DNA of 64,000 nt. Origin: Branchiostoma floridae (taxonomy: Eukaryota > Chordata > Leptocardii > Amphioxiformes > Branchiostomatidae). Below, in pieces: positions 12,601 through 27,600 of the stretch. Each line of letters starts with the position of its first letter. The stretch's first letter is position 1. Position numbers and translations under genes: made by a program. The DNA is taken from the NCBI RefSeq assembly GCF_000003815.2, contig NC_049993.1, positions 17,763,139-17,827,138 of the forward strand, written 5' to 3'. The notes under the pieces were generated by a model, which was not told the origin of the DNA, made no database searches, and saw nothing but the letters and a program-made list of their open reading frames with translations.

Positions 12601-15600
12601 TTCTCCCAAACCATGACGACCAATAGGGCAAAGTGTAACAGCTTTGACTTGTGTCCTGGGTCACAATTGGTCAGATCTTAGATGTAGATGTAGATGTAGA
12701 ATCTGATGTAGAGTCTAATGTAGATGTAGAACTCCTTTAATTTGCACATCTTACATATGGAAGATGCACTTTAGCCCCGCTGTTGTCATCTAGATTATTA
12801 AATTTTCTAACCTTCCTTCTTCCCTCTCTTTATAATTTGTCGTACAATTAAGTTATTCTTTTTCTTCTTTGAATTGTACATTCAGTATGATGACGATGCA
12901 CCCATACATGTACCTAGTTTATGTAATGTTAGGTTAAATATTTATACATTTTGTACTAATCTTTCTGATTCTAAAGATGACATTGTTAATTATTATATGT
13001 ACTGTATCATATAATGTATAACATATCAGTAGATCTAATGCAAGAAAAGAAATACTTGAACCTAGACTGGCTAGAGGTTTAATATCAAGAATGACTTAAG
13101 ATTTTAACATTAAAACTAAACTTATAAAAAATTGAACTTGTATATGACAACACGTACTACAACAACAAAAATAAATCTGACTAATTTCAGTAATTTCACA
13201 TGAAATCATTTTATTCACTGATGTCTAACTGCATTATCTTTCGTGATGAGAGATAGATTTTAAAGAAGGAACAAAAGGATTGTTACTTGTATCAAGGACT
13301 TTATTCTTTGTATGAACAAAAGGTGTGTATTTTCCCAGGGTGCACCAGTCATGCACTTCAGCTCGCCAACGTCCGAAGCCCCGCCTAGCAACGACGGCTC
13401 CATCGTCACGGCAACCGCTGTCATGGTGAACGAGTCGTCCGACAGTGAGGAAGAGGATGAGTTTGGATACACCTACAGTAAGTAGTGCTTTTTGTGACTT
13501 TGGAGAAAGGTATATGATAGACATTCTAAGGCCACACAGATTTATTATCTTGGTTCTCTATCTGATGGACAAAAAGTGTTTTACTTGTACTTTGTTTGAA
13601 AACCAAGAGGACAAAGTTTATAGTGCTGCCTTGGCACACACGGTTAATGACTAGAGGTGGGTTCCCTTACAGAAAATTTAGATCCAGGTCTGGTTCAGGT
13701 CCAGAGGACCAGGTCCGGAGCTGAACCTGATTCAGTATGTCAAAACTTTTGATGGATGATACTCAAAACAACAGTCCATTTCACTACAAAGAAATCTGTT
13801 TTAAAATCCTACAAGGCTAACTGCCTCTATACGATTGACCATAAAACCTGGTAGAAATGATAGATAGACTCTGCTCTACTTTGCTCTTGTTATTTCCATC
13901 AATCTACTCTACAAAATCTGGTTCACTGATTATTTTCTAGGTCCTTTTTTTTATGAACCAGTCCAACAAGAAAAAATGTTTTGTACCGGTACACTGTACC
14001 GGTACCCACTCCTAGTCTGGACCTTTGCATAACATTTACCTTAAGAACCAAGGAATAGATTGGTGTGGTCAATAGAATAAGATATGGTCATAGTCATTGC
14101 AATCGCTATATTTTGTATTTATGTTATATAAGGTACATATTGTATGTGAAGTTGTGATATGACCACTGCCTTACATGTATGTCATAAATAGACATGAAAG
14201 GTAGGCTTGATTCTAGTAGAAGACTTTCATCCAGGAAAATATTAGATATTTTTCCATGGGATATGAGTGGACTGAAAAAGGTTTGATCAACCTCATATAA
14301 TTATCAGATAAACTAAGATTTAAAAGGTTTGCAACTTAATGAGAATATCTAAAAGCCTAAAGTTTCCGCTAGTATAGCAATTGGTTTGTAAATTGAAGTG
14401 TAATGCCTTGTTTCTTTTTGGTGGTCTTCATATAGCAAATGAGTGCCATAATTATATATTCCATGAATATTTCAAGAAGTATACTTACCAGTAAGACATT
14501 TCTAAAATTCTGTAAAAAGCTTTGATGGACTTCAAAAGTTTGACTATTTGGTACAGTTTTTGTTTAAATCTTAAACAAAGAAGATATTACGGTATACACA
14601 AATATAGGTGGCCGACTGTACAACTAACCCCACCCACTACCACCTACGTATGGCCAGGAAAACAGCTGAGACCCTGCCAGCCCTTGCCCTCTTCTTTCAT
14701 TGTTTTTTCTGCCACGACTTTTCTCTTTTTACCTCACAAATTCATGCCACTGCAGTTCTCTTCCTAAAGCTGCCCACTCTTTCTTACTTAGTAGATAACT
14801 TCCTCATTAAAGATCTTCTGTTGTCACACCAATATTACAGAAAGTTATACAATCATGAAACTTTTGTTCATGTATAGTTGTCCATGCACAGTTAACAAGA
14901 ATGAGGTTTTCTTTTTTGATATTTTGAGGGGGTGTCTTCCTGTCTTTCAATGTAGTGCTTAGTAACAGCTCCTCCAAAAAACACTATTACGGCTTACTAA
15001 CTCTCTGTCTGCTTCCTTTAGAGATAAGATTAACAAACTCTTTAACATCTTTGCTATGAATCAGCTATTTGTGCCAATCTCCAGTTTTCCAAATTTGAAA
15101 CTTTTGATAAACATAATAATTGTTCTAAGGAATCCAAACGAATGAGGGATACTGGTTTTGATTTTTTTCTGTGCATGCAATTGTGATCGTTCTTTTATCC
15201 TCTCTCAAATTTAATATGATTATTAGTTATTATATCATACAGACATATTTCCATGCACCTCACTGAAGTCATGTTTTTTCTTCTCTCTCTCTCCTGTCTA
15301 CCCCCCTCCCCCTGTCTACCTCGTTCCCTGCTGTACTCTACCTGGTTCTGTGCTGTCCTCTGCTCCTCCCACTGTCCCCTGCAGGAGCCTGAGTGGCAGC
15401 AGAGCCCTGCACCCATCCTGCACCCCTGCCCAGCGAGAGGAGAGCTTACTTCTTAAAGTGGAGAACTTCTTAAAAAGAAGAACTTACTTCTTAAAGAGGA
15501 GAACTTACTTCTTAAAGAGGAGAACTTACTTCTTAAAGTCTAGAGGAGAAGTTGTCTGAAAGAAGAGAAGTTGTCTTAAAATGAGAACTTACCTTACAGA

Positions 15601-18600
15601 AAAGTTGTCTTGAAGAGAAGTTGTTTTAAAGAGGAGAAATACTTCTTTAAGAAGTTATGATGTCTTAAAGGGACTTAACTCTTTCTTGAGAAGTTATGAT
15701 GTCTTAAAGAATATACTATTAGGTTGTCTTACAGGAAGGTTATTTCCTTAAGAAGAAATTACGCTTTAAGGAGAGTTTTTCTCTCTTGAAGAGAATTTAT
15801 GCTGTCTTAGAGAGTTGATGTCATTCCGAGTAAGCAAGGTTATCACTCTGTAGAATTCATTTGTTTGAAAACATTTCAGTTTGACAAGAACTTGTAAGAT
15901 GTACAGTCAAATCTGTCCATCAGGTGCATATGAACTTAAAACATAGACAGGTGAGCACTATAGACATGATTTACCTGAGTCAAAGAGACCACAAAAAATG
16001 GTTGTAATAGCCAGGTGGTCCTTATGCAAATATGATGTCTTAAGTACAGGGTTGACTATATTTAGGAAATCTAAATGTTTGATATCTCAGTAATTCAGAA
16101 GCTATGGTAGCAATAAAGACAGCATACTGCCAGTAAAACGTAGCTGCAACTGTGGCAAGCTTCAGATTCTCAGAAAGCCCATAGCTTTAGCATCTTTGTT
16201 TATGAATGAGTGTACTTAAGAGAGAAGAGCTGTCATTCCGAGTGCTAAGGCTAGGAACTGTTGGGACTTTAGTTCCGTAAAACTAGTTGAATCCATAAAC
16301 TGTATTGCACTGTTAAGTTGATTAAGCAGATATTATGAATAACAATCATGGTAGTACATTCACTGGTAGGGAATTTGTATGGGATCGCACTATGAAGTAC
16401 TCACACACAGTGCTAATTCAGCAGTGTCTTAATGATTGCATTGAATTCTACCAAGCACCAACTACACTTTGATATGTAGAATTACTTATTACACAAAACT
16501 GAAATGGCTTAGGAAAAAGGACATGACATGATACAGTAGATAACCATCTAGCTTAGTAAAGTAGAATTTCAGATAGCTAACTCAAAACACATTCAGTTTC
16601 TTTTTATTGAAATGACTTAGAAAAAAGACACGACAGTCATGATACAGTAGATTCCATGTAGGCTAGTCAAGTACAATTTCAGATAGCTAACTCAAAACAC
16701 ATTTAGTTTCTTTTTATTCAAATGGCTTAGAAAAAGGACACGACAGTCATGATACAGTAGATTCCATGTAGGCTAGTCAAGTATTTCAGATAGCTAACTC
16801 AAAACACATTTAGTTTCTTTTTTAAGTTTTTATTGAAATGACTTAGAAAAAGGACACGACCGTCATGATACAGTAGATTTCATGTAGGCTAGTCAAGTAC
16901 AATTTCAGATAGCTAACTCAAAACACATTTAGTTTGTTTTTATTATTCGATTGCTGCTATCATAAAGATTCATGACTTCATCCATTATTGTTTAGTTAGT
17001 GGCTTTATGATATATTATGTGGAGTATTTTGTTGCTTTCTGAACATAGCCAGTTTTATTTATTACGTTTGAATGACTTTAACCACAGTATTAGTAGTAAC
17101 ATGTTTTTAGTACCATTTTATTTCATTATAGATAGTTCCTACAAGTTTTATTTTTGTTTTACCTGTAGTAGAAATGTTTGTCTGGTATTTAGGTATACCT
17201 TTTATAGTGTTTTTAAGTAGATTTTACCATGACTTTAAATTTATCTTAGTCCAGAATTGTCACAATTAGCTATTGTCACATAACACATCAAGAATTTAAG
17301 TTGAAAAGTAGGACACTGCCTCTCACAATGTCTTTGTGTCTTGAAATGCATCGAGTTCAACTTGTTAATACATAAACTGAAGATCTCAAATCTTTAGACG
17401 AGAATGTAGGTAATTATTTATCTACAGAATGATATGAAAGCTTGATAATTCCTAACTCGTTCTAGTTATCATTAATATGCAAACTGCACTGAAGTTAGTT
17501 TCAAGTACATTGTGTCATATTTCATAGTTCCAGGGGTTTTGGTAAGTTCCCGTATTGCTATCATGACAACAAGTAATTGTTTTTGTCTTTCAAACATCAT
17601 TATAACATGGTCATAGCTTCCTGCTCTAAGACGTTCTATCCTCATCAAGGATGTAGAAGCTGAAAGGTATGAAGGATACAGAGATAAACAATGATCATGA
17701 TACATACAAATGTACAGGACACAGCAGAGTTCAGTCAAAGTTGGCAAAGTTTAGGCAATTTTCGATTCTTTTAAGCAATAATAGATACCACTGCACATTT
17801 AGTTTACTTGTAGGTACTGTCTCTGATGATGTGTTTCTGCCTTTTCAATGACTGTTGTGGCTTATGTGTCCTTAGTATTTGCCTTGCAATTATAGTGACT
17901 ATGTCATTAATGTAATCTTGAATGTCCATCATTGTGCACAAGTTACATATGACCACAAATTGGCACATTCATCAGTAAGTTGTAGGGCAGAGTTTTTAAA
18001 TTTGTGTTTACATGCTTGTAGGTAAGGGTTTTAGATTTGACAGTGTTGTTGTTGTTGGTGGTCTGTTGGAAATAATGTCACACAGTTAGTGATTGTAACA
18101 TTGTCTTTGCCTTATATACAGTCAAGAAGATGCCACAGTGACTAAATTGTTGTTATTATAACATGAAAGTTGTAAAGTAGTCTTGATATAAGAGGAGGTG
18201 TATGTTTGATATTGTCTCCCCAGTTGTGAAATAATACTGTGTATTAACTTGAATATGACCCACCTAGATTGTACAATGTACTACATTTGTGTACATGTAT
18301 ACACTGGGCTCTTAGCTCCCACCAAATGGATTTTTACCTGCTGATATTTCTGTAACTTTTTGGCTTGTGTTTAGACAGCATATTGCTGCAATATCACATT
18401 TTGACAAGGATCCTGTAGTACCTGTTAATTAAGCTCTGTTGACATGTATTGTAGCCAAAAGATTACTGAAAAGTTGGCATCCATTGTGATTGTGTACCTA
18501 ACAACCCAGTATATGTTAATCTTCCAAACTGATGAAGCTATTTACAGGAGAGTCTTGGACGATGACTCTTGTCGTCTGCTACTCCAGTGCGGTGTCTATG

Positions 18601-21600
18601 GCCATAATCTAGATGCCTTAGCAACATGTAAATGTTCGTTGAAACTAAAGCCACAACAAAGGTAGAGTTCTTTCCACACAGAGAAATGCTTCCACTTGCC
18701 AACGTTTTGGCATTCATTTGGGCACAGTAAAATCTTACTTCTCTTTTGCTAAACGGCTGTGTGGAAAGAACTGGAGACCACACCAACTTATTTTCTTGGT
18801 TCTCCATCATTTTTATGTCAAGAATTAGCAAGAGTCAAGATGAAAACAGAGGAAAAGCAACTAATCTGACTGTAACTGAGTGTACCATGGTACAGAGTTT
18901 TCCCTTCAGATTGTGTTTTTATGTTGATATTTCTTCAGTTCAGGATTTAATTTTTATTCTAGAGAACCAAGAAATAAAATTGGTGTCACTGTAACATCAA
19001 CTCTTATAATTCCACCAGGTGCCATAATACTGCCATGTCATTAAACATTCTAACATTGTAACTGTTATAGAGGACTTTCTCAAGACTGTCACTAAAATAT
19101 CTATATCAAAATAGTCTATATACGTCAGGATTACTGATGACACATTCATTTGATACATTTCTTTAAATACCTTTGAATAAGATATGGGGTAATATTATTG
19201 GCATCTGGTGGAATTTTTAGAGTTGAATTGTTACCTTCCAATGACTCCCCAAGCTATAGAGCTGTTCACAGGGTTGAAGCCACAGCTGTAAGGTGTTTAT
19301 AAATGGGACACTAATGTTGGCCAGTATCTGTGATGTACTTAATGTCTTCAATAAAGTGTCTTCAGAGTTGAACTTGACATCTCAGTTTGGAGCTGGGTTC
19401 TTCCGTGGGTCAAGAAAAATGTGGTGTATATAAGAGGACTTTCACTTTTAAATGAAATAAAAGAAATGATTTTGAGATAATTACATTTGTTAGCCCCGCC
19501 CCCCCCCCCCCCAAAAAATGCCATAACATTTGATTAGCATTAGGCCAGGCAAATAATATTTGCAGAATGTGATGTTTTCATATTTACACTCATATCCTAC
19601 AATCTTTACTTTTTATTGTTTGTTACCAGTCACACAGTATGTGCAATTTCTTGTTCACCACACCACACTATACTACACTACACTACAAAATGATTAAAAC
19701 AGTGGTGAATAATGTTCGCATAATAATTTTGCAGAATTAGAAGTACAACAACTGATGACAAATTGTTGAAATTGGAAATTAGGCCACAGCGGCAAAACGT
19801 TTCCCAGTTGGGGCATGACTCTCTCCACATTATCACTCTGACATATTGCCCCTCCCTGTTAACAGTATTTCAATCAACTTCTGCAACCATTGATCTCTCT
19901 GTGAGTCAATGGCAGGTACCGTACTTCAGCTACGCAATGCATGGTGTGAAATTTCCTTCCAAAGATGTGCAATCAAAGTGTGTTTGAAAAATTAAACAAT
20001 TACAGTCAGGACTTGAATTGAATGATCACAGTTAACAGGTAAACTGGTTTCACTTTAAGGTAGATGGGATTTTGAAAGCTTGTGTCAGTGAAAACATGTT
20101 GTCAGGTACTGCCAAAAAATGTCCACCAAGGCCATGTATTCCTTACATGTACAACATACAATTTTTGTATTATGATATCGTCCAAAATTCAGACTCATAG
20201 TCCAAAATGAGCTTGAATCTTGATTCTGAATGCAAAAGACATTGAACTGGTCTCATTAAGTTTTTCATCGCTACAATAGCACAACTTGCAGTTTATGGGC
20301 AGTAAACATCAATAGACCCCTCTTCACCTTATATGGGGCAATTCAATTAGTGCATTGGTCCCACAGAGGACATGATGTGACACAGACTGGTAACAACAGA
20401 CTTCCATTTGGTGGGCAGTTCTCTCCATTAAGCTAGCCCAGCGCTTAAGCTCTCACAAGAAGGAACAACAAGACAATAACGAAGGAAACGGATTTAGACT
20501 ATCTGTAGATTTCGGCAGTTTTGTGGCAATGTTTCAGTTACTGGCTCAATTTATAGGCATGGCCAGGGTGTGGAGTAGGGTAGGTGAGTGTGAAACAAAT
20601 TTCTCACTTCTTTTTACCATATCTATGATAAGTGTACACATTGTCCAGTTAGTGACCCTTTAAACCAGCTGGTCAAGTGCATGAGTCTCTGCAGTTTTTG
20701 CTCATATAGATTTGCTTTCTGGAAAGGGTTGCAGTTGGGGTGTCTATCTATGGTCTACTGCTTGTTCAGTTATAGTTTATGATCTGCAAAACATTTCCTG
20801 AAAATAGAATCTGTAATGTTATGCATAATTACTGTATACCATCTATCTTTCTTGTCAAAAGCCGTGTTCTACTGCTTATACAGTTATGGTTCTTGATGAG
20901 ATCTGCAAAATTTACCAGTACAGTACATAGAATCTGTACATAATTATGTTTGCTGTATACCAGCCATAGCATTTGTCTTTCTTTTCAAAATCAGTGGAAG
21001 AAAACATAGCTTTTCTGTTTGTTCCAATCATTGCATCGCAACAGCTTCTTAGCAGCGACTCTGAATCACTCTTACACTCGACTTCTAGTATGTACGAGGT
21101 TCATGGTATCGGATATCACTGGGTGATCGGATGGGGAAAATTTTGTAGCGCTACACTCCTAATATATCTTCCAAACTAAAAGAAGTAGTGAGGCAATGTA
21201 TGCAATCATATGGATTCTTATGATATTTGTCTTGAATTTTAGGGATGGTATCCTCATAACAAGTAGACATTGAAAACACACAACATCATGTAACACAACT
21301 TGCCACCTAAGATAACCCTAAGGAAAACCAGGTTCTCTCAAAGTCTAAGATGAAGACGTATCCTCCTGTTCTTGGCCCAGCACTTGAAGACGTGCGAGCG
21401 GGGCTGAGAAGAGGACTTCCCAAGGCCACGGACGTCAGCCCCAAGGTCAAGGTGCTGCAGGAGAAGCTGTCCATGGATGGTGGGGTGTTCTTCCTCCTTA
21501 AGTTATCCCACCTGCATCTTACGTTGTCCCACCTGCATCTTACGTCCCATTTCATCCACTTCACTCTATTTTCCTGGCCTTAGAATCAGCTCGGTTTGGA

Positions 21601-24600
21601 GAACAGACAACACTCGTTAAAGTGCCAGTGAAATGAGGTTTCCTCTTACTATCGTTCCTGTAAAAAATTTGTCTTTTCTGGAAACATCATAATGTAATCT
21701 TTAAATCATTTACCTATACTGTTTGCTACTACTTAGCCAATGAGGGGAGTCCATTCTGTGATGTTAAGACTACAATGGGGAAAGACAAAGTTTTTACTTG
21801 AATGATAGAGGAAATTTTATTTCTCTGGCACTTATTAAAGGAACACTTCTCATCTACATGTAGAACACTTCACTCTGTTTTGTTCATCAGCATCATGGCC
21901 TTAAAGTTGGTCCAGTTGGGACAACACAAGTCACTTGTACATTTGTAGAAAACTTCACTCTCTTTCATTTCCTGGTGTTTGGGGCCTTAGGGCCATTCTG
22001 ATCTGGTAACACACTTCATCCATTACACTACACAATTTTTCAATAGGTAACACCATGGCACTGCACTCACCGCACTACACAGTTCTTTCATTCTGAAAAG
22101 GAAATAAAGTCAAGCTTGTGACAAGGTGGTAACTGACACTTAAGCCCAGCAAGTAGCAGTCTTGTGCTGCGCCTACTCTCGAACAATGTCATCGTAACTG
22201 TCTGTAGTAGCTGTTTCTTTGTGATCCTACCTTCAAGTCCATGATTGTTTCTTAGCAAGTATCATGATCAAATAGAATTACTGGGTACGTTGCCTATTGC
22301 TAAGGGAATTCTGTGCAATATGTACTAACAAGACCGTCTCAATGTAGTCATTGAAAAACTAAGGTGCAAAGTACTGAAAAATAACTTTGAAGGTGACTTC
22401 ATTGGTATATGGATAAAAGTAAACCAAGGAAAGGTTTTGAAGGGTTACGTCAGAATCAGATTTAGATACTTTCAGGTACCAGTTACTAACTTTTCTGTGT
22501 TTGTCCCTCTATTTTCCTTTACACTAATGTCACAATTTCTGTGTAGGTGGTTAATTTTCATTCCAAATAAAGGTACATAAAAATCAAGCAAGTAGTAGGG
22601 ATTGAATGATCATGGTTCTACATTCATGTATGAGCTGCAAGTCTGTCACAAGGCCTGGGAAAAGTAGTTTGTTTAAGTAAGAAATGAAACAGATGAAAAT
22701 GGTTGATATATCCAATGTTTGACATTTAAGTTATTTAAGATTTTGTACCCCTTGGAGGTATCAGAGCCATTTAAACCGTCCCTGGTAAGACTTTGCTTAA
22801 ACTTATTTGTAATGTTTATAATAGTGTTTGAATAACAAGTGTTTTACATTGTTACAACAACACATTTTACTAATTAAAATGGTCCCAAATTTCCACCCAA
22901 ACAGAGACAGTGCAGAAGCGGTACGGTGACCTGAACGGTGACCTCCACATCGTAGAGCTGCAGAAGGGAGAGCGCGGGCTGGGCCTGAGTCTTGCCGGGA
23001 ACCGAGACCGCACGCGCACCAGCGTCTTCGTGGTGGGGGTGGCTCCGGACGGGGCGGCAGCCGAGGACGGCCGGATACAAGTGGGGGACGAACTCTTGGA
23101 GGTACGTCTCCTAAGTCCAGATTACAGTCTATGTTGGAAATGCAAAATTTTTTGTTTATAGCAATAGCAAACTGTAATTTGTACCCGCTAGCGGCACTTT
23201 TTTTCTGTCGGTATACGACTGCACCTCACAGAACCTAGGACTGTGATTCCTCTGACCTAGCACTCGGCTATCAAACATTGCCTGCTAATTTCTTCAGTTA
23301 CAAACAAATTTTAACCAATCTAACATTTGAGATCAATTGAGCTGGCTAGAAAGGAATATCTTACAGCTAAAAAACATATGTCTGTTCAGCCGTTTATCTT
23401 AAGGTACCCACTTAGAGTAATACATGAATGAGTCCTTAAAGCATCAGACCTCTGCCCTTGGTGCTGAAATCTTGCCTATTGTAAAAAAACTGTTTTCCAT
23501 TCAACAGAGATATCCTGGAAGTGTGTTAGGACAAAAAAATAACCCGTTTTGTTCACAATGCTGTAAAATTTAACAGCAAATGTATTAAATTGTCCTCTAA
23601 ATTATGTATTTTCTCATCAATCAATGAAGTTCATGCCTTTGGTTTTTTTTCATTACTTCCCAATTTTTTAATATAGGTGGAGAAATCTTACCAGTAATTA
23701 AAATTTTGCAGCCTATTTCCACAAAAATTGATGACCATACATGTGCATTTTTGATCTGTAGTCTTGTGATTTTTCTGTAAAATGCACTATATTCTGTAAA
23801 GATATTAATAAATAAATAAATATCCAGATAAAAATACATGTACGTTGAGCGCTATTGGTTGTTCTCTCCCGCAGATAAATGGAGAGGTGTTGTACGGCAG
23901 GACTCACCACAGCGCCTCACAGGTCATCAAGAGTATCCCTCCTGGGGTGGTCAAGATCGTCTTACTAAGGTAAAAACACATGATTCTTACTCAGGTAACA
24001 CAACTACATGTATTGGTCTGAGATTATATATTTCATCTGCAGGGCTTGAAATACCACTTGCAGGTTAGTGCAGGTAAAAGTGGAGCTGTGCAGGTATTTC
24101 TGATGTCTACCTGCACCTAACCTCATCATTAGTGATATCTTCAGATGTTTTTGAACCAGGTATGACTAAACTTTAAGATGTGTTGTGCTTAACAGCTTGT
24201 AGATTACTTGATTCTGTAGTAATGTATTTTGTCAAATGTTGTCATTACAGGAATGAAGAGGCTACTGAGTCCCTGTCCATGTCTCCTATCAGGTTCCTCA
24301 CTACATCATCTGGAGAGGTAGGGGTGTCTTCTTAGCTCAATTCAACTCAACACAAATGATACCAATAGCATTTGTTAGCATCCTTTTGTTTCTGTGGAAT
24401 ATCAACAGGAACATTTCATCTGTCCAGCAAACCAACTTGCAGTCAATTTTTAGTTTGTCATGTAAACAAAACTTCAACATTTCACAGAGGTGCATGCCGA
24501 TATTTTGGGAACTATAAGTTAATTTGGCGGTGATAGGAACCGACCAGGAATTATGGCACCATTTACAAAACTAAACACCTTGGGGCAGATCATTAACCTT

Positions 24601-27600
24601 TCATTCACAGAACGTTTACAATTGTGTTTTTTCATAAACTGTATGACCTTTCATGCCCTTCTTACCGCCCCCTCCCCACCCAGTTCTACGGTTCCCTTTG
24701 ATTCTTATTCATACAATTTCACTCAATATCGTAATTCTCATTACCTTTAGTTTGGAAGGCTAAAACTGACCTGAGAAAGTGAAACATAGGGGCAGATCGT
24801 TAACCTTTCATTCACAGAACATTTTCAATATTATGTTTCTCACAAACTTGTTTGACCTTTCAGGCCCCTTGTTACCTCCCCCCTCCCCATCCAGTCCTAC
24901 GGTTCCCTTTGATTCTTATTCATACAATTTCATTCAGTATTTTAATTCTCATTACCTTTAGTTTGGGAGGCTAAAACTGACCTGAGAAAGTGAAACATAG
25001 GGGCAGATCATTAACCTTATATTCACAGAACATTTTCAATATTGTGTTTCTCATAAACTGTTTGACCTTTCATGCCCTTCTTGCCGCCCCCCTCCCCCTC
25101 CAGTTCTACGGTTCCCCCTCTGACCCTGGGCAGGACGCCGTCGAGCGCCGCGTCAGCTCTTTCCTTTCTCCGGACTTTTCCATCAGCCTCCTGGGACAGG
25201 TGGAACTCTAAGACTTCATTCTCACTCACCCCCCTCCCCACTCCGCACTTCGCTAGTGCTGCAAGGTTTCTAATTCAATAGCTGAGACTACTCTTATGAA
25301 TTCACATTTAGCCGTGTCTCAAAGGGTTGTCTCCAGGACCTGTCCTTCCGTGCCTTTACCAAAAGTTGTTTCTTGGGACAGAATTTACCCGACCTGTCAA
25401 AAAAATAACCTTGAGCATCATGACATGAAGTTGATAAAATTATTTTGATGAGCTGAAAACGACAGATTTGAGAACAAAAGAAGAAGTTTTTTAAAATGAA
25501 GAAAGATTTGAAGGTGTAGACGGCCCTGGTTTGGTTGCATTCATGGTACAGGTTTATGACAGCAAATTGAGAGAATTCCTGGGACACTGTCATGCAAAAA
25601 TTCATAAAATTGTGATTGAAAAAGAATGCTTAAGAGCTTGTCAGCAATTGGTTATGCCCTAACCTCACTAAGTGTCACAACAACAAAACGTACATTGAAT
25701 GTGACTACCAACACCACAGACAAATGCACTGCTCCCAGCACTTTTCAAAATTCGTAGTTGAAAATATTCACGAGCTTCCTTTCTTTTGCATGACATAGTC
25801 TTTATCCAATCATCACTCACCTTTTCTATAGACCGTTTTTTAGAAATACTTTAGGCTGTGCAGCAAAAGCCATTAGTCCTGCAGAAATCATATCACTGTG
25901 TCCCTTACCAGGTAGCACTTTTACTCACCCCAATCCTAATCCCAATCCACTGTAATCTCCCTATACTGCACTTTACCATTAACTACATGTATTAACCCTA
26001 ATTCTTACTCTAACTTCCAGCCTGTTATTTGCTTCAATAACAGTATTGTCATGTTCTTATGATTCATGTGATATATTGTTATGCAATGTTATTAACACTT
26101 TGCCATGGAAGAAGCATGAAGCGGGTAACGCTAGTTCACCTTTATCCGTTGGGTAACCAATATCCGTTCTTTTTAAGAACAATTTATTTAGGGATATCAA
26201 GTCAACAGATGATGGTTTCATAGTGCAATATTTTGAAGATTGTACAATTTTAAACCACCGTCCATCGACTCGATATCCCTGGATACCCTGTTTAGCAACA
26301 CCATGGATATAGGTTACGCCACGGATAAAGGTGAACTAACGTTATGTGATTATGCCATTGCACTCCACAGCTTGATTCAACTTTTGATTAATGCACAATT
26401 TCTGGTACCTTTCGTGCCAAACAGAATAAGGTGGCTAGCAGGTTTCTTTGAGGTCCAAGGCAGTCAGCCCTTTGAAAATGGCAGCAAAACCCCCTTTTGG
26501 TCTTAAACTCCCCGGAGTGCTAATATGAGATCGGCGAGCTGACTGCCTTGGGCCACAGAATAAACTAGCTGCCCAATCCTGTCTGGCACCCAGGGTAAAT
26601 TTCTAGGTTTCAGATTAATATGCATGTAACGCTAGTTCGCCTTTATCCGTGGGTAACCGATATCCATTGTTTTTGAAAACAGCACATTTGGGGATATCAA
26701 GTTGACGAACCGTTCTTTCAAACTGTAATATTTTCAAAATACACCATTCTGAACTCACATTTCTTCCGCATGATAGCTCTAAATACGCTGATTTTGAAAA
26801 CAGCGGATAAAGGTTACCCCGGGGATAAAGGTGAACTAGTGTTAAGTGCTAGCTTACTTTTGCTTGAACATTTGATATTTTAGAGCTTGTCAAAAATAAA
26901 AAGAATTATGTTTTCCTCAGGATGAGAATTCTCACCCAGGCAGTCCTGTGCCTCCCAGTATGGAGCCTACCATGGTGAGTACCTTACACCATAGTCCATG
27001 GATTCCATGTTCAAAAGTAACCAACTATCAGGCTTTCCTGATTATAACGTGTTAGCTCACACTGACCTACATGTAAGTGAAAGTATGGGGGTGAGGGGTA
27101 GAAATTTTTCCTGATTATCCAGTTTGGGTTTGGGTTTTCAATTTTTTTTTTGCAGTTTGCTGTTTTTTTCTACAAAGTGTGTTGCAATTGACTGATTTCT
27201 ACTTTTACAGTATAAGACTCCAAAGTCATCATCAGAGCAAATGTGTGGTTTTTGTGTTGATTTTGGGGTTGCAATTTTTGTGGGGGTACATTACATATGT
27301 ATGTACAATAACCATCAGGAGGTGTATGATTGTGTAGTCTTACTTGTCTTATCCAAAGGAAGAATATCTCTGTATTTCAATTAACTGCTACAAATGACCA
27401 ATAGATGGTACCATTAAACTAAAAGGTGTTTATTACTCCAGTATCAAGTACGGCTAAGTCATAGANNNNNNNNNNNNNNNNNNNNNNNNNNNNNNNNNNN
27501 NNNNNNNNNNNNNNNNNNNNNNNNNNNNNNNNNNNNNNNNNNNNNNNNNNNNNNNNNNNNNNNNNGTATGTATGATCATACATGGGTCACATACTGACTC

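Larger units (their letters stand above)
13478..22904 (+). other. Intron 8, 9.4 kb, splitting the DEFGY linker from PDZ C
   Basis: It is mostly AT-rich with repeats listed separately (13655, 15440, 15902, 16530, 18664). A poly-C tract lies at 19497-19513. One coding-like segment is at 21344-21479. I see no other convincing exon. Confidence 0.7.

Noticed and set aside
15385-15456. Possible exon after CCCCTGCAG
   Set aside because: In phase 1, as exon 8 would require, it reaches TGA in the third codon; the other frames do not fit neighbouring phases.
20996-21108. Possible exon ([13 protein letters not shown]...)
   Set aside because: No good donor, AT-rich, and no similarity to the protein at this position.
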